Assembly: GCF_001064145.1 (NCBI RefSeq)
Contig: NZ_JVOJ01000050.1
Span: 33,836-97,835 of the forward strand
Origin: Sanguibacter keddieii
GTDB taxonomy: Bacteria > Actinomycetota > Actinomycetes > Actinomycetales > Actinomycetaceae
Length of the DNA: 64,000 nt
Direction: 5' to 3'
Shown one piece after another: positions 51,912 through 60,467 of the stretch. The notes under the pieces are model-generated. The model had not been told where the DNA came from, did no database searches, and was given only the letters and a program-made list of their open reading frames with translations. The position numbers and the translations under genes were made by a program. Numbering within the stretch: the first letter of the stretch is position 1; every line of letters starts with the position of its first letter.

Positions 51912-52493
51912 ATGGCCCTGCTCACTACCGAGGATGTCCTCAACAAGAAGTTCCAGTACGTCAAGTTCCGCGAGGGATACGACCAGGACGAGGTTGACGA
52001 GTTCCTTGACGAGGTTGTCTCCACCATCTATTCCCTGCAGATGGAGAACCAGGATCTGAAGGAAAAGCTCGAGGCCGCTGAGCGCCGTATCGCCGAGCTG
52101 TCCAACTCCGACTACGCGCCGGCCGAGACCCCCGCCCCCGTGGCAGCCCCGGTCGTCGAGACCCCGGCTCCCGCCGCTCCGGCCATCACCGGCCCGCAGG
52201 ATGCGGAGTCCGCCACCTCCATGCTGGCCCTTGCCCAGCGCGTCCACGACGAGTACGTGCGCGACGGTGAAGAGCAGTCCGCGAAGATCATCGCCGAGGC
52301 CAACGCCAAGCGCGACGAGATCATCGCCGACGCCCAGAAGCAGAAGGACTCGCTGCTCTCCCAGCTCGACCAGGAGCGCGAGCTGCTCGAGAACAAGATC
52401 AACGGCCTGCGCACCTTCGAGGCCGAGTACCGTTCCAACCTGCGCACACACCTCGAAACGCTCCTCAAAGAGGTCGACAACGGCGAGAACTGA
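51912..52493 (+). CDS. DivIVA-domain polar growth protein (Wag31-like)
   Basis: A 193-residue coiled-coil protein. The N-terminal DivIVA domain (LLTTEDVLNKKFQYVKFREGYDQDEVDEFLDEVVSTIYSLQMENQDLKEKLEAAERRIAEL) senses membrane curvature at poles and septa. A Pro/Ala/Glu linker (about residues 64-95) separates it from a second long coiled coil (ATSMLALAQRVHDEYVRDGEEQSAKIIAEANAKRDEIIADAQKQKDSLLSQLDQERELLENKINGLRTFEAEYRSNLRTHLETLLKEVDN). Actinobacterial homologues organise tip growth. The 172-bp upstream gap is AT-rich and contains a likely promoter (TTATTATTTT near 51816). GAGAGG precedes ATG 51912. Confidence 0.93.
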   Translation: MALLTTEDVLNKKFQYVKFREGYDQDEVDEFLDEVVSTIYSLQMENQDLKEKLEAAERRIAELSNSDYAPAETPAPVAAPVVETPAPAAPAITGPQDAESATSMLALAQRVHDEYVRDGEEQSAKIIAEANAKRDEIIADAQKQKDSLLSQLDQERELLENKINGLRTFEAEYRSNLRTHLETLLKEVDNGEN

Positions 52494-52506
52494 TCGCAAT
52501 CGCTGT

Positions 52507-52546
52507 GACCGGCGGCGGTGCACTTCGTGGTGCGCCGCCGCCGGTC
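52507..52546 (+). terminator. Hairpin terminator after divIVA
   Basis: A 17-bp GC-rich stem with one G-T pair and a short loop, followed by GTTT, begins 13 bp past the divIVA stop and ends the dcw region. Confidence 0.8.
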
Positions 52547-52563
52547 GTTTAGGATAGGGAACC

Positions 52564-53067
52564 ATGGCTGACTCCTCCCACCCGACCCACACCCGCGCGA
52601 CGTGGGTGTACGCGGGCATCGTGTTCGTTGCCGCTATTGCCACCGATCAGGCGTCAAAGATGTGGGCACGTGCCGCCCTCGACGGCCAAGCGCCGCGCCC
52701 GCTCATCGGGCAGTGGCTGTCGCTGTCCCTCGTGCACAATTCGGGTGCCGCCTTCTCCTTTGCCGCCGGCAAGACATGGATTCTGACGATCTTCACCGTC
52801 GTCATCGTCGGCGTGCTGGTCGTGCTGGCTCGCCGTGTCCATCGTGCGTCGACACTACTGGCGATCGCGCTGCTGGCGGGCGGGGCCGTCGGCAATCTGA
52901 TCGATCGGCTGACTGCTGAGCCCGGCTTCGGCGTTGGCCACGTCACAGACTTCATCGCCTATGGCAACTGGTTCGTCGGCAATGTCGCGGACATTTGGAT
53001 CGTGCTCGGGGCGCCTTTGCTGGCCCTCGCGCTGTCCCGTGAACCCTCGAAGGAGCACGCCCAGTGA
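52564..53067 (+). CDS. lspA: Lipoprotein signal peptidase
   Basis: A 167-residue membrane aspartyl protease that removes prolipoprotein signal peptides. It has four helices and the family motifs [37 protein letters not shown] and [13 protein letters not shown], with the catalytic Asp residues in NLIDR and NVAD. TAGGAT lies 8 nt before the ATG. It overlaps the pseudouridine synthase gene by 4 bp, the usual lspA-rluD pair. Confidence 0.95.
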   Translation: MADSSHPTHTRATWVYAGIVFVAAIATDQASKMWARAALDGQAPRPLIGQWLSLSLVHNSGAAFSFAAGKTWILTIFTVVIVGVLVVLARRVHRASTLLAIALLAGGAVGNLIDRLTAEPGFGVGHVTDFIAYGNWFVGNVADIWIVLGAPLLALALSREPSKEHAQ

Positions 53068-53981
53068 GCTCGCGTATGCTCCCCGTCCCCGACGCCCTCG
53101 TGGGCGAGAGGGTTGACGCCGCTCTGGCCCGGATGCTCGGCCTGTCGCGCTCACGCTGCGCGGAGCTGGCGGGGCTGGGGCACGTCCTCGTCAATGGCGT
53201 TGCCGCCAGCAAGTCGGATCGTCTCGGGGCCCTCGACATCATCGAGGTCACTATTCCGGAACCGGAGAGTAAGCCGACGCCGGTCACCGACATGGCGATC
53301 CTCTACGACGACGAGGACATTGTCGTCGTCGACAAGCCCGTCGGCGTCGCCGCCCACACCGGCCCCGGATGGGAGGGACCCACGGTCCTGGGCAACCTGG
53401 AGGCGGCTGGATATCGCATTACCAGCTACGGCCCTCCCGAGCGTCAGGGCATCGTGCACCGGCTCGACGTGGGCACCTCGGGCGCGATGATGGTCGCCAA
53501 GTCCGAGCTCGCATACACGGTCATGAAGCGAGCCTTCAAGGAGCGCACGATCGAAAAGGTCTATCATGCGGTGGTTGCTGGCCACCTCGATCCGTCCTCG
53601 GGCACGATCGACGCGCCCATCGGTCGTCACCCCTCGCGCGAATGGCGCATGGCCGTCATCGACGGTGGCAAGCGCGCCGTCACCCACTACGACACGCTCG
53701 AGCTCATGGCGGGAGCCCAGCTCACCGAGGTGCACCTGGAGACGGGACGCACCCACCAGATTCGCGTGCACATGGCCGCCGTCGGGCACCCGTGCGTGGG
53801 TGACACGTTCTACGGCGCCGACCCGACCCAGGCGGAGCGCCTGGGGCTCACCCGCCAATGGCTGCACGCCGTTCGCCTCGGATTCGCCCACCCCCGCACG
53901 GGCATGCCGATGAGCGTGTCCAGCCCCTATCCGGATGACCTCGCCGACGCGCTCGAGGAGCTGCGCCACCCGCACGACTGA
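53064..53981 (+). CDS. RluA/RluD-family rRNA pseudouridine synthase
   Basis: A 305-residue enzyme with an N-terminal S4 RNA-binding domain ([38 protein letters not shown]) and a catalytic domain with the HRLD motif ([20 protein letters not shown]) carrying the catalytic aspartate. [15 protein letters not shown] and [22 protein letters not shown] are further hallmarks. RluD modifies 23S rRNA helix 69; the exact sites are inferred. It starts at GTG in a 4-bp overlap with lspA. Gap of 130 bp to dnaE. Confidence 0.92.
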   Translation: MSSRMLPVPDALVGERVDAALARMLGLSRSRCAELAGLGHVLVNGVAASKSDRLGALDIIEVTIPEPESKPTPVTDMAILYDDEDIVVVDKPVGVAAHTGPGWEGPTVLGNLEAAGYRITSYGPPERQGIVHRLDVGTSGAMMVAKSELAYTVMKRAFKERTIEKVYHAVVAGHLDPSSGTIDAPIGRHPSREWRMAVIDGGKRAVTHYDTLELMAGAQLTEVHLETGRTHQIRVHMAAVGHPCVGDTFYGADPTQAERLGLTRQWLHAVRLGFAHPRTGMPMSVSSPYPDDLADALEELRHPHD

Positions 53982-54099
53982 TCCTCCGATTGGTGAGGTT
54001 CCCCGATTCTCGGCCCCGGCCTCGTCGAGGACGACACGCCGTGAGATGAACGACCGCTCCTCTCGGGGCGTTCACCGTGGGTGCGCACGCCTCGGACAG

Positions 54100-54105
54100 T
54101 AGAAT
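54100..54105 (+). promoter_or_regulatory. Leaderless -10 element of dnaE
   Basis: TAGAAT is followed by 6 nt and then the dnaE ATG, with no ribosome site. Confidence 0.65.
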
Positions 54106-54111
54106 CGACGC

Positions 54112-57100
54112 ATGGCTGATTCCTTCGTGCACCTTCACAACCACTCCGAGTATTCGATGCTCGACGGAGCGGCGAAGACGAAAGCGATGGCGGAGGAGGC
54201 CGCTCGTCTCGGGCAGCCCGCGATCGGCCTGACGGATCACGGTTATCTGTTCGGTGCCTTCGACTTCTACACGAACTGCAAGAACGCGGGTGTCAAGCCG
54301 ATCATCGGCCTCGAGGCCTACGTGACCCCCGGCACGTCGCGCTTCGATCGCCAGAAGGTCCTGTGGGGCGAGCCGTGGCAGCGCGCCGACGACGTGAGCG
54401 CCGGCGGTTCCTACAACCACCTGACCCTGGTCGCCTACAACACGACCGGCATGCACAACCTCTTCCGCCTGGGGTCCTACGCCTCGACGGACGGCCAGTT
54501 CGGCAAGTGGCCGCGCGCCGACAAGGAGCTGCTCAGCCAGTTCCACGAGGGCCTCATCGTGTTCACGGGCTGCCCCTCGGGTGCCGTGCAGACGCGCCTG
54601 CGCCTGGGGCAGTGGGACGAGGCCGTGGCTGAGGCCGCCCAGCTGCGCGACATTTTCGGCGCGGAGAACTTCTACGTCGAGGTCATGGACCACGGCATCG
54701 ACATCGAGCGGCGCACCCACCAGCAGGTCCTCGAGATCGCCAAGCTGATGAACGCGCCCCTGGTGGCCACCAACGACGCGCACTACGTCAAGCGCGATGA
54801 TCGCAAGATCCAGGACGCGCTCCTGTGCATCAACTCGGGCTCGCGCATTAACGATCCCGATCGCTTCAAGTTCGACGGCGACGGCTACTACATCCGCTCC
54901 TCGGATGAGATGCGTGCCCTGTGGAGCGAGCTACCCGGTGCCTGCGACTCGACCCTCGAGATCGCCGAGCGCTGCGACGTGCATTTCACGACCACGAAGG
55001 AGGGCGCGAACTACATGCCCGACTTCCCGGTGCCCGAGGGCGAAGACAAGACCTCGTGGTTCATCAAGGAGGTCGAGCGAGGCCTGCGCGACCGCTTCCC
55101 GAACGGTATCCCGGACGACGTGCGCAAGCAGGCCCAGTACGAGGAAGACGTCATTATTTCGATGGGATTCCCCGGCTACTTCCTCACCGTCGCCGACTAC
55201 ATCAACTGGGCGAAGTCCCAGGGGATCCGCGTGGGGCCGGGCCGTGGCTCGGGTGCCGGCTCGATGGTGGCCTACGCCATGAAGATTACCGAGCTGAACC
55301 CCCTCGATCACGGTCTGATCTTCGAGCGATTCCTCAACCCTGAGCGAATCTCGATGCCCGACTTCGACGTCGACTTCGACGAACGCAGGCGCGACGAGGT
55401 CATCGCCTACGTCAAGCGCAAGTACGGCGAGGATCGCATCAGCCAGGTCGTCACCTACGGCACGATTAAGACGAAGCAGGCCCTGAAGGATTCTGCGCGT
55501 ATCCTCGGCAAGGACTTCAAGGTCGGCGAGCAGCTCACCAAGGCTCTGCCCCCGGCGATCATGGGTAAGGACATCACGGTCCACGGCATCTTCGACGAGA
55601 AGGACAAGCGCTACGCGGAGGCCGCGGAGTTCCGTAAGTTCTACGAGGAGAACCCCGACACACACGAGGTCGTCCAGTACGCGCTCGGCCTGGAGGGCCT
55701 GACGCGCCAGTGGGGCGTGCACGCGTGTGCGGTCATCATGAGCTCCCACACGCTCACCGACATCATCCCGGTCATGAAGCGCCCGCAGGACGGCGCGATC
55801 ATCACGCAGTTCGACTACCCGACGTGCGAGACGCTGGGCCTGCTGAAGATGGACTTCCTGGGCCTGCGTAACCTCACCGTCGTCTCCGATGCACTCGAGA
55901 ACATTGCGCTGAACGGCAAGCCGGATCCGGACCTCGATCATCTGGCCTTCGATGATAAGAAGACGTATGAGCTGCTGGGACGAGGCGAGACTCTCGGCGT
56001 CTTCCAGCTTGATGGTGGCGGCATGCGCGACCTCCTCAAGCTCATGAAGCCCGACAACTTCGAAGACATCTCCGCCGTCGGTGCCCTGTATCGCCCCGGC
56101 CCGATGGGCGCGAACTCGCACACGAACTACGCGCTGCGTAAGAATGGGCGTCAGGAGATTACTCCTATCCACCCGGAGCTGAAAGAACCGCTTAAGGACA
56201 TCCTGGGTACGACCTTCGGTCTGATCGTGTACCAGGAGCAGGTCATGCAGATCGCGCAGAAGCTGGCGGGTTACTCGCTGGGCCAGGCAGACATCTTGCG
56301 TAAGGCGATGGGTAAGAAGAAGAAGGAGGTCCTGGATCAGCAGTTCAAGGGCTTCCGCCAGGGCATGGTCGATAATGGCTACTCCGAGGAGTCGATCAAG
56401 GCCCTGTGGGACGTCGTCGTTCCCTTCTCCGCCTACGCGTTTAACAAGGCCCACTCGGCGGCCTACGGCCTGGTGTCCTACTGGACGGCGTTCCTGAAGG
56501 CGAATTATCCAACGGAGTACATGGCGGCCCTGCTGACCTCGACGAAGGACAACAAGGATCGCCGTGCGCTCTACCTGGCGGAGTGTCGCCACATGGATAT
56601 CACGGTCCTGCCTCCGGACGTGAACGCGTCGATGGGTAACTTTGCGCCTGACGGCGAGGCGATCCGCTTTGGCCTGAACGCCATCCAGAACGTGGGCGGC
56701 CCGGTGGTCGACGCCATCGTGGAAACCCGCGCGGAGAAGGGGCGGTTCGCCTCGTTCCAGGACTTCCTGGACAAGGTGCCCCAGGTGGTGTGCAACAAGC
56801 GCACGATCCAGTCCCTCATCCGTGCCGGCGCTTTCGACTCGATGGGTCACACGCGCCGCGCCCTCCTCGCGCGCTGCGACGAGGCCGTGGACGCGATCAT
56901 CGACGTCAAGCGCAACGAGGCGATCGGACAGTTCGACCTGTTCGGCGCTCTGGGCGAGGACGAGGGCACGGGCTCGGGCCTGACGATCGACATCCCGGAC
57001 CTGCCCGAGTTCGACCGTAAGACGAAGCTGGCGGCCGAGCGCGAGATGCTGGGCCTGTACGTCTCCGACCACCCGCTGCGCGGCGTGGAGGCGGCCCTGG

Positions 57101-57654
57101 CGCGCCACCAGGACTACGAGATCGCCCAGGTCGTCGGCTCCGACGGGGCGATGGCGGACCGCGTCGTGAAGATCGCGGGCCTCATCTCGGGCGTCACGAC
57201 GAAGGTGACGAAGCAGGGCAACGCGTGGGCGATCGCGACGATCGAGGACCTGTCGGGTTCGGTGGATGTGCTTTTCTTCCCGCGCTCCTACGAGTCGATT
57301 CAGACCTACCTCGCGCAGGACATCATCGTCCAGATTGAGGGCAAGGTGAACGTGCGTGAGGAGGGTATGACCATCTACGGCCAGTCGATGACCCTCCTGG
57401 ATCTGTCGGGCGGGGCGGACCTGCCCCTCGACCTGCGCCTGCCGGCCGCCAGGTGTACGCCCGAGCTGCTCACCGACCTGCGAGGTGTGCTCGAGTCCTA
57501 TCCCGGCGGCTCCCCGGTGCGCCTGCACCTCACGGAGCCGGGGCGCACGACGGTCGTCGAGTTGGATCCGAAGCTGCGCGTCGAACAGACGAGCGCCTTC
57601 TTCAGCCACATCAAGGCCGTCGTCGGCGCGGGCGGTGTCCTCACCTCGTCCTAA
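54112..57654 (+). CDS. dnaE: DNA polymerase III alpha subunit
   Basis: The 1180-residue replicative polymerase, DnaE1 type. An N-terminal PHP domain (SFVHLHNHSEYSMLDGAAK, GLTDHGYLFGAFDF) with its metal ligands retained suggests proofreading ability as in Mycobacterium. The palm carries PDFDVDFDERRRDEV with Asp419 and Asp421 as catalytic acids, GRGSGAGSMVAYAM before it, and FNKAHSAAYGLVSYWTAFLKANYP after. Helix-hairpin-helix and OB domains (KIAGLISGVTTKVTKQGNAWAIATIEDLSGSVDVLFFP) fill the C-terminal 300 residues. Full length for the family. The ATG follows TAGAAT directly. Confidence 0.97.
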   Translation: MADSFVHLHNHSEYSMLDGAAKTKAMAEEAARLGQPAIGLTDHGYLFGAFDFYTNCKNAGVKPIIGLEAYVTPGTSRFDRQKVLWGEPWQRADDVSAGGSYNHLTLVAYNTTGMHNLFRLGSYASTDGQFGKWPRADKELLSQFHEGLIVFTGCPSGAVQTRLRLGQWDEAVAEAAQLRDIFGAENFYVEVMDHGIDIERRTHQQVLEIAKLMNAPLVATNDAHYVKRDDRKIQDALLCINSGSRINDPDRFKFDGDGYYIRSSDEMRALWSELPGACDSTLEIAERCDVHFTTTKEGANYMPDFPVPEGEDKTSWFIKEVERGLRDRFPNGIPDDVRKQAQYEEDVIISMGFPGYFLTVADYINWAKSQGIRVGPGRGSGAGSMVAYAMKITELNPLDHGLIFERFLNPERISMPDFDVDFDERRRDEVIAYVKRKYGEDRISQVVTYGTIKTKQALKDSARILGKDFKVGEQLTKALPPAIMGKDITVHGIFDEKDKRYAEAAEFRKFYEENPDTHEVVQYALGLEGLTRQWGVHACAVIMSSHTLTDIIPVMKRPQDGAIITQFDYPTCETLGLLKMDFLGLRNLTVVSDALENIALNGKPDPDLDHLAFDDKKTYELLGRGETLGVFQLDGGGMRDLLKLMKPDNFEDISAVGALYRPGPMGANSHTNYALRKNGRQEITPIHPELKEPLKDILGTTFGLIVYQEQVMQIAQKLAGYSLGQADILRKAMGKKKKEVLDQQFKGFRQGMVDNGYSEESIKALWDVVVPFSAYAFNKAHSAAYGLVSYWTAFLKANYPTEYMAALLTSTKDNKDRRALYLAECRHMDITVLPPDVNASMGNFAPDGEAIRFGLNAIQNVGGPVVDAIVETRAEKGRFASFQDFLDKVPQVVCNKRTIQSLIRAGAFDSMGHTRRALLARCDEAVDAIIDVKRNEAIGQFDLFGALGEDEGTGSGLTIDIPDLPEFDRKTKLAAEREMLGLYVSDHPLRGVEAALARHQDYEIAQVVGSDGAMADRVVKIAGLISGVTTKVTKQGNAWAIATIEDLSGSVDVLFFPRSYESIQTYLAQDIIVQIEGKVNVREEGMTIYGQSMTLLDLSGGADLPLDLRLPAARCTPELLTDLRGVLESYPGGSPVRLHLTEPGRTTVVELDPKLRVEQTSAFFSHIKAVVGAGGVLTSS

Positions 57655-57662
57655 AAAATGAT

Positions 57663-57693
57663 GCGAGCCGGGCCCCGGTGGGACTCGGCTCGC
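57663..57693. terminator. Hairpin between convergent dnaE and S4 genes
   Basis: GCGAGCCG (57663-57670) pairs with CGGCTCGC (57686-57693), in the 56-bp gap between converging stops and preceded by an A-run that would be a U-tract for the leftward gene. Confidence 0.65.
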
Positions 57694-57710
57694 GTCGTCG
57701 ACGGGCGTGC

Positions 57711-57941
57711 TTAGGAGGCGGATCCGACGATTGCGGCGGCCTTGCCCCAGGGGGCGTCGACCTCGACGAGGTCGCCGGCGCTCAGGTGATGGCCGCGGCG
57801 CGTCTCCATCTCGCCGTTGACGGTCACGTCGCCGGCCTGGATGAGCTCGCGGGCCTGTGCGCCGTCTTCCGCGAGGGAGGCGAGCTTGACGAATTGGCCG
57901 AGCTTGATCTCCCCGCGCACGGGGATCGTCGGTGTGCTCAT
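57711..57941 (-). CDS. Small S4-domain RNA-binding protein
   Basis: A 76-residue protein that is essentially one S4 domain (IKLGQFVKLASLAEDGAQARELIQAGDVTVNGEMETRRGHHLSAGDLVEVD), related to YbcJ/YaaA-type single-domain proteins that bind structured RNA or ribosomes. ATG 57941 has AAAGGA 7 nt upstream; longer frames upstream are noise. It is divergent from the hypothetical gene at 58034 with 92 bp between them. The specific RNA is unknown. Confidence 0.85.
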   Translation of the reverse strand: MSTPTIPVRGEIKLGQFVKLASLAEDGAQARELIQAGDVTVNGEMETRRGHHLSAGDLVEVDAPWGKAAAIVGSAS

Positions 57942-58033
57942 GGTGAATCCTTTCGCTTGTGGAGAGCGCATCACGCGCGAGCGCGTGGATGAACAGTATC
58001 CTTGGGTAGAGACACACAGTATAAGGAGGAGCG

Positions 58034-58681
58034 GTGAGCGCTCACAACGACGATATCGACGCGGAGTTCCAGTCGCTGGTTGCATCGCTGGGATCGACGC
58101 CCGCCGCGGGCGATTCTCTGCCGTCCATCGATCCGGACGACACTCCCGTTGACGAGTCCCTGCACCTGGAGGGTGGGCGCCTGTCGGTTGCCCTCGTGCT
58201 CGCCCCGATTTCCTACCCGGAGGCGCTGCACTCGCTGCTCGCACTGACGGGTGTGCGCGAGTCGATCGTGCGTCTCAAGCCGTGGACCGCCGTGTGGCTG
58301 CGCGTGGAGACGACGCCGACGGACGAGGAGGAACTCGACGCGCTGCTGACCGGCCAGCGTCCGATGCCCGACGCGGTGGATCGCGTTGCCCGCGCCGTCT
58401 CGAACCTGTCGAAGTACGGGGCGGTCGCACTCATGAGCTGGCTTGTCGAGGGGGACGGCGTGGAGCCGGGCGTCTCGGGTCGTATCTCCGCTCAGCGCTA
58501 CGTGAGCGGTGAGCCCGAGGAGACGATTCCTGCGGGCCTGCTGCTGGGGGCGATGCCCGCGGCGACCGAGGACCTCCTGCTGGGTCGTACGACTCCCGCC
58601 GACTACAAGGATTCCGTGGCGGCCGACGGTAGCTGCCAGGGCGGCGGCCCCTTCGGTTGGCTGCGACGCAAGCAATCATGA
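58034..58681 (+). CDS. Conserved-looking hypothetical protein upstream of hisA
   Basis: A 215-residue soluble protein I do not recognise. The first 45 residues are acidic and polar (DDIDAEFQSLVASLG...IDPDDTPVDES), the middle is a compact alpha/beta segment (LSVALVLAPISYPEALHSLLALTGVRESIVRLKPWTAVWLRVE...ARAVSNLSKYGAVALMSWLVEGDGVEPGVSGRISAQRYV) and the end is short and basic (WLRRKQS). No signal peptide or membrane helix is evident. GTG 58034 has a strong AAGGAGG site, and the stop overlaps hisA by 4 bp (ATGA), so it is a genuine gene translationally coupled to histidine synthesis. Codon use matches its neighbours. Confidence 0.75.
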   Translation: MSAHNDDIDAEFQSLVASLGSTPAAGDSLPSIDPDDTPVDESLHLEGGRLSVALVLAPISYPEALHSLLALTGVRESIVRLKPWTAVWLRVETTPTDEEELDALLTGQRPMPDAVDRVARAVSNLSKYGAVALMSWLVEGDGVEPGVSGRISAQRYVSGEPEETIPAGLLLGAMPAATEDLLLGRTTPADYKDSVAADGSCQGGGPFGWLRRKQS

Positions 58682-59403
58682 CGATCCTCGAACTGTTGCC
58701 CGCGATCGACGTGACGGGCGGGCAGGCCGTGCGCTTGTCCTCCGGGTCGATCGACGAGGGCTCCTGGGGGAGCCCGATCGACGTCGCCCGTTCCTTTGAC
58801 GAGGCCGGGGCCCGCTGGGTGCACCTCGTGGACCTGGACCTGGCGTTTGGTCGCGGCGAGAACTCTGAGCTGCTCGCCCGGGTGATCCGCGAGGTTCCCG
58901 TGCGCGTTGAGCTGTCGGGAGGGATCGGAAGTCGATCGGCTATCGAGGCTGGGCTGGCGATGGGGCCCGAGCGCGTCAATATCGCGACGCAGGCTCTCGA
59001 TGACATCGACGCTGTGTGCGAGGCCGTCGACGCTTTCGGCGAGCGCGTCGCCGTGTGCTTGGACGTGCGCGGAGATCGCCTGGCCGCGCGCGGAGGTTGC
59101 GGTGAGGGTGGCAACGTGTGGGAGGCTCTGCGCATCCTCAACGATGCGGGAGTGGCCCGCTTGGTCGTCACCGACGTGACTCGTGATGGTCAGATGAACG
59201 GTTCCAATCGAGACTTGCTGGCCCGGATCGCAGACCGGACCCCCGCCCGGATCATCGCCTCGGGTGGGGTCAACTCTCTGGCCGACATCGAGGCCCTGCG
59301 TGCCCTGGGTATCGAGGGTGCGATCGTCGGAAAGGCCCTGTACCAGGGCGCATTCACCCTGGCTGACGCGTTGGATGTCGCCGGATGCGAGGAGCTCTCA
59401 TGA
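58678..59403 (+). CDS. hisA: Phosphoribosyl isomerase HisA/PriA
   Basis: A 241-residue (beta/alpha)8 isomerase converting ProFAR to PRFAR in histidine synthesis; in actinobacteria without TrpF the same enzyme (PriA) also isomerises phosphoribosyl anthranilate for tryptophan. LLPAIDVTGGQAVRLSSG holds the first catalytic Asp (Asp10), ELSGGIGSRSAIEAGLAMGPERVNIATQAL and VTDVTRDGQMNGSNRDLL the second, and RIIASGGVNSLADIEAL the phosphate site. Whether it is bifunctional cannot be settled without knowing if trpF exists elsewhere. It is flanked by overlapping genes on both sides; no other his gene is here. Confidence 0.93.
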   Translation: MTILELLPAIDVTGGQAVRLSSGSIDEGSWGSPIDVARSFDEAGARWVHLVDLDLAFGRGENSELLARVIREVPVRVELSGGIGSRSAIEAGLAMGPERVNIATQALDDIDAVCEAVDAFGERVAVCLDVRGDRLAARGGCGEGGNVWEALRILNDAGVARLVVTDVTRDGQMNGSNRDLLARIADRTPARIIASGGVNSLADIEALRALGIEGAIVGKALYQGAFTLADALDVAGCEELS

Positions 59404-60167
59404 CTTCTACGCCCCCTTCTCTCACCGAGGAACAGAAGAATCGATTGGCGCAGCGCCTGTCGATGATGAGCCACGACCGTGCGGACGTGGGGCAGGGGCT
59501 TCCTCGTACCGCCCGGGCGCTCGCGCTGGGGCAGGGCAGTGACGCGGGGGCGGCCAGGCTTGAGGCGCTCGTCGATGCTCTCGTCTTTGAACGTGTCATC
59601 GTTCCCATCGATGTTGAGCCGGACCCGCGCGTGACGGGCGTTCACGCCGGAGAAAACGGTCATAACCCGATCGATTTCGTGCGCGCGCAGACCCCCGCGG
59701 GGGAGGCGCTCGCCATCTATTCGTCGGTCCGCGCGCTGACCGCACACCGCCCCGGTGACCGTCCGATGGCGCTGGACTTCCGCACGATCGGTCTGACCGC
59801 CCTCGTGGAGACGGGCGGGCGCATCGTCGTCAACCCGGGCACCGACGCGGTGCTGCTGCCGCGCCCCGCCGTAGCCGCCCTCGCGCAGGGGGATGAGTGG
59901 CTCCCCGCGTGGCGCGACGAGGCTCTGCGTGAGCTCCTGCTCGCCGAGGCCTCCGCGGCTTGCGCGGCCATCGTCGACGTTGAGATTGCCTACGCGGGTG
60001 ACGGCCTCACGCGCGTGCTCGTGTCCGTGGACCGTGAGCGATTCGCGCAGGGGGAGGGCGCCTCGTCAATGAAGGAGCCGCTGTCAGCCGCCCTCAACGC
60101 CGTCGGTGCCAACCCGCGCCTCATCGCTGCGGCCGACCGGGTCGAGATCGCGCCCGTCCTGCGCTGA
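59400..60167 (+). CDS. SseB family protein
   Basis: A 255-residue protein with an SseB N-terminal-like domain (ARLEALVDALVFERVIVPIDVEP...GEALAIYSSVRALTAHRPGDRPMALDFRTIGLTALVETGGRIVVNPGTDAVLLPRPAVAALAQGDEW), followed by a C-terminal region resembling the SseB C-terminal domain (AACAAIVDVEIAYAGDGLTRVLVSVD). SseB proteins of this type commonly precede infC in actinobacteria; their role is unknown. ATG 59400 overlaps the hisA stop by 4 bp. It ends 300 bp before infC, separated by the infC promoter and leader. Confidence 0.82.
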   Translation: MTSTPPSLTEEQKNRLAQRLSMMSHDRADVGQGLPRTARALALGQGSDAGAARLEALVDALVFERVIVPIDVEPDPRVTGVHAGENGHNPIDFVRAQTPAGEALAIYSSVRALTAHRPGDRPMALDFRTIGLTALVETGGRIVVNPGTDAVLLPRPAVAALAQGDEWLPAWRDEALRELLLAEASAACAAIVDVEIAYAGDGLTRVLVSVDRERFAQGEGASSMKEPLSAALNAVGANPRLIAAADRVEIAPVLR

Positions 60168-60219
60168 ATCGGCATCGAGCACTCCCGGCACGGCGTGAGG
60201 TGTGCAATGATTGCTGATC

Positions 60220-60248
60220 TGGCACTCTTGTGCTGTTTCTGGTAGAGT
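60220..60248 (+). promoter_or_regulatory. Candidate promoter of the infC operon
   Basis: TGGCAC (60220-60225) and TAGAGT (60243-60248) are separated by 17 bp, placing the transcription start near 60255 and giving a leader of about 210 nt before infC. Confidence 0.55.
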
Positions 60249-60254
60249 GAATAC

Positions 60255-60467
60255 GACCGTCTAGGCGAAAGCCTGGAACGCAAGCGGAGAAATCCCACCT
60301 GGATACCCGCCTCTCGACAGAGAGGATGCCGCCCGCAAGGGCGTTGCGCAGGGGATCGGGTCCGGCGGTCAACACCCGTGCGTGTTGACCCTATGGAAGC
60401 CTCCGTGCGCGTCGCGTAACGGAGGCTTTTCGTTTCGCGCATAAGGATTCTGTGGAAGGAGCCGCTC
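60255..60467 (+). ncRNA. Structured leader RNA of the infC-rpmI-rplT operon with attenuator
   Basis: About 210 nt without a gene contain a series of hairpins: an AGGC-GAAA-GCCT stem with a GNRA loop near 60262-60273, CCTCT...AGAGG (60310-60325), CGCCC-GCAA-GGGCG with a GNRA loop (60330-60343), a perfect 9-bp stem GGTCAACAC...GTGTTGACC (60367-60390) and a 10-bp intrinsic terminator followed by a T-rich run. This is the layout of an attenuated ribosomal-protein leader, where L20 or IF3 would be the sensed product. The RNA family is not identified. Confidence 0.65.
60397..60433 (+). terminator. Attenuator terminator upstream of infC
   Basis: AAGCCTCCGT (60397-60406) pairs with ACGGAGGCTT (60419-60428) over a 12-nt loop and runs into TTTTCGTTT. 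It is one of the few hairpins here with a U-rich tail, and it lies 35 nt before infC, so it must be read through for expression. Confidence 0.8.

Noticed and set aside
54931..58017. 1028-codon minus-strand frame antisense to dnaE
   Set aside because: It is the complement of a clearly conserved dnaE, with His/Asp/Arg-biased composition and no recognisable domains.
60220..60233. TGGCAC...TGC resembling a sigma-54 promoter before infC
   Set aside because: Actinobacteria lack sigma-54 and the second element does not match TTGCW at the right spacing. A -35/-10 reading is simpler.
60393..60419. Eight-codon leader peptide MEASVRVA in the infC attenuator
   Set aside because: No ribosome site precedes it and it carries no run of regulatory codons; kept only as a passing note under the leader finding.
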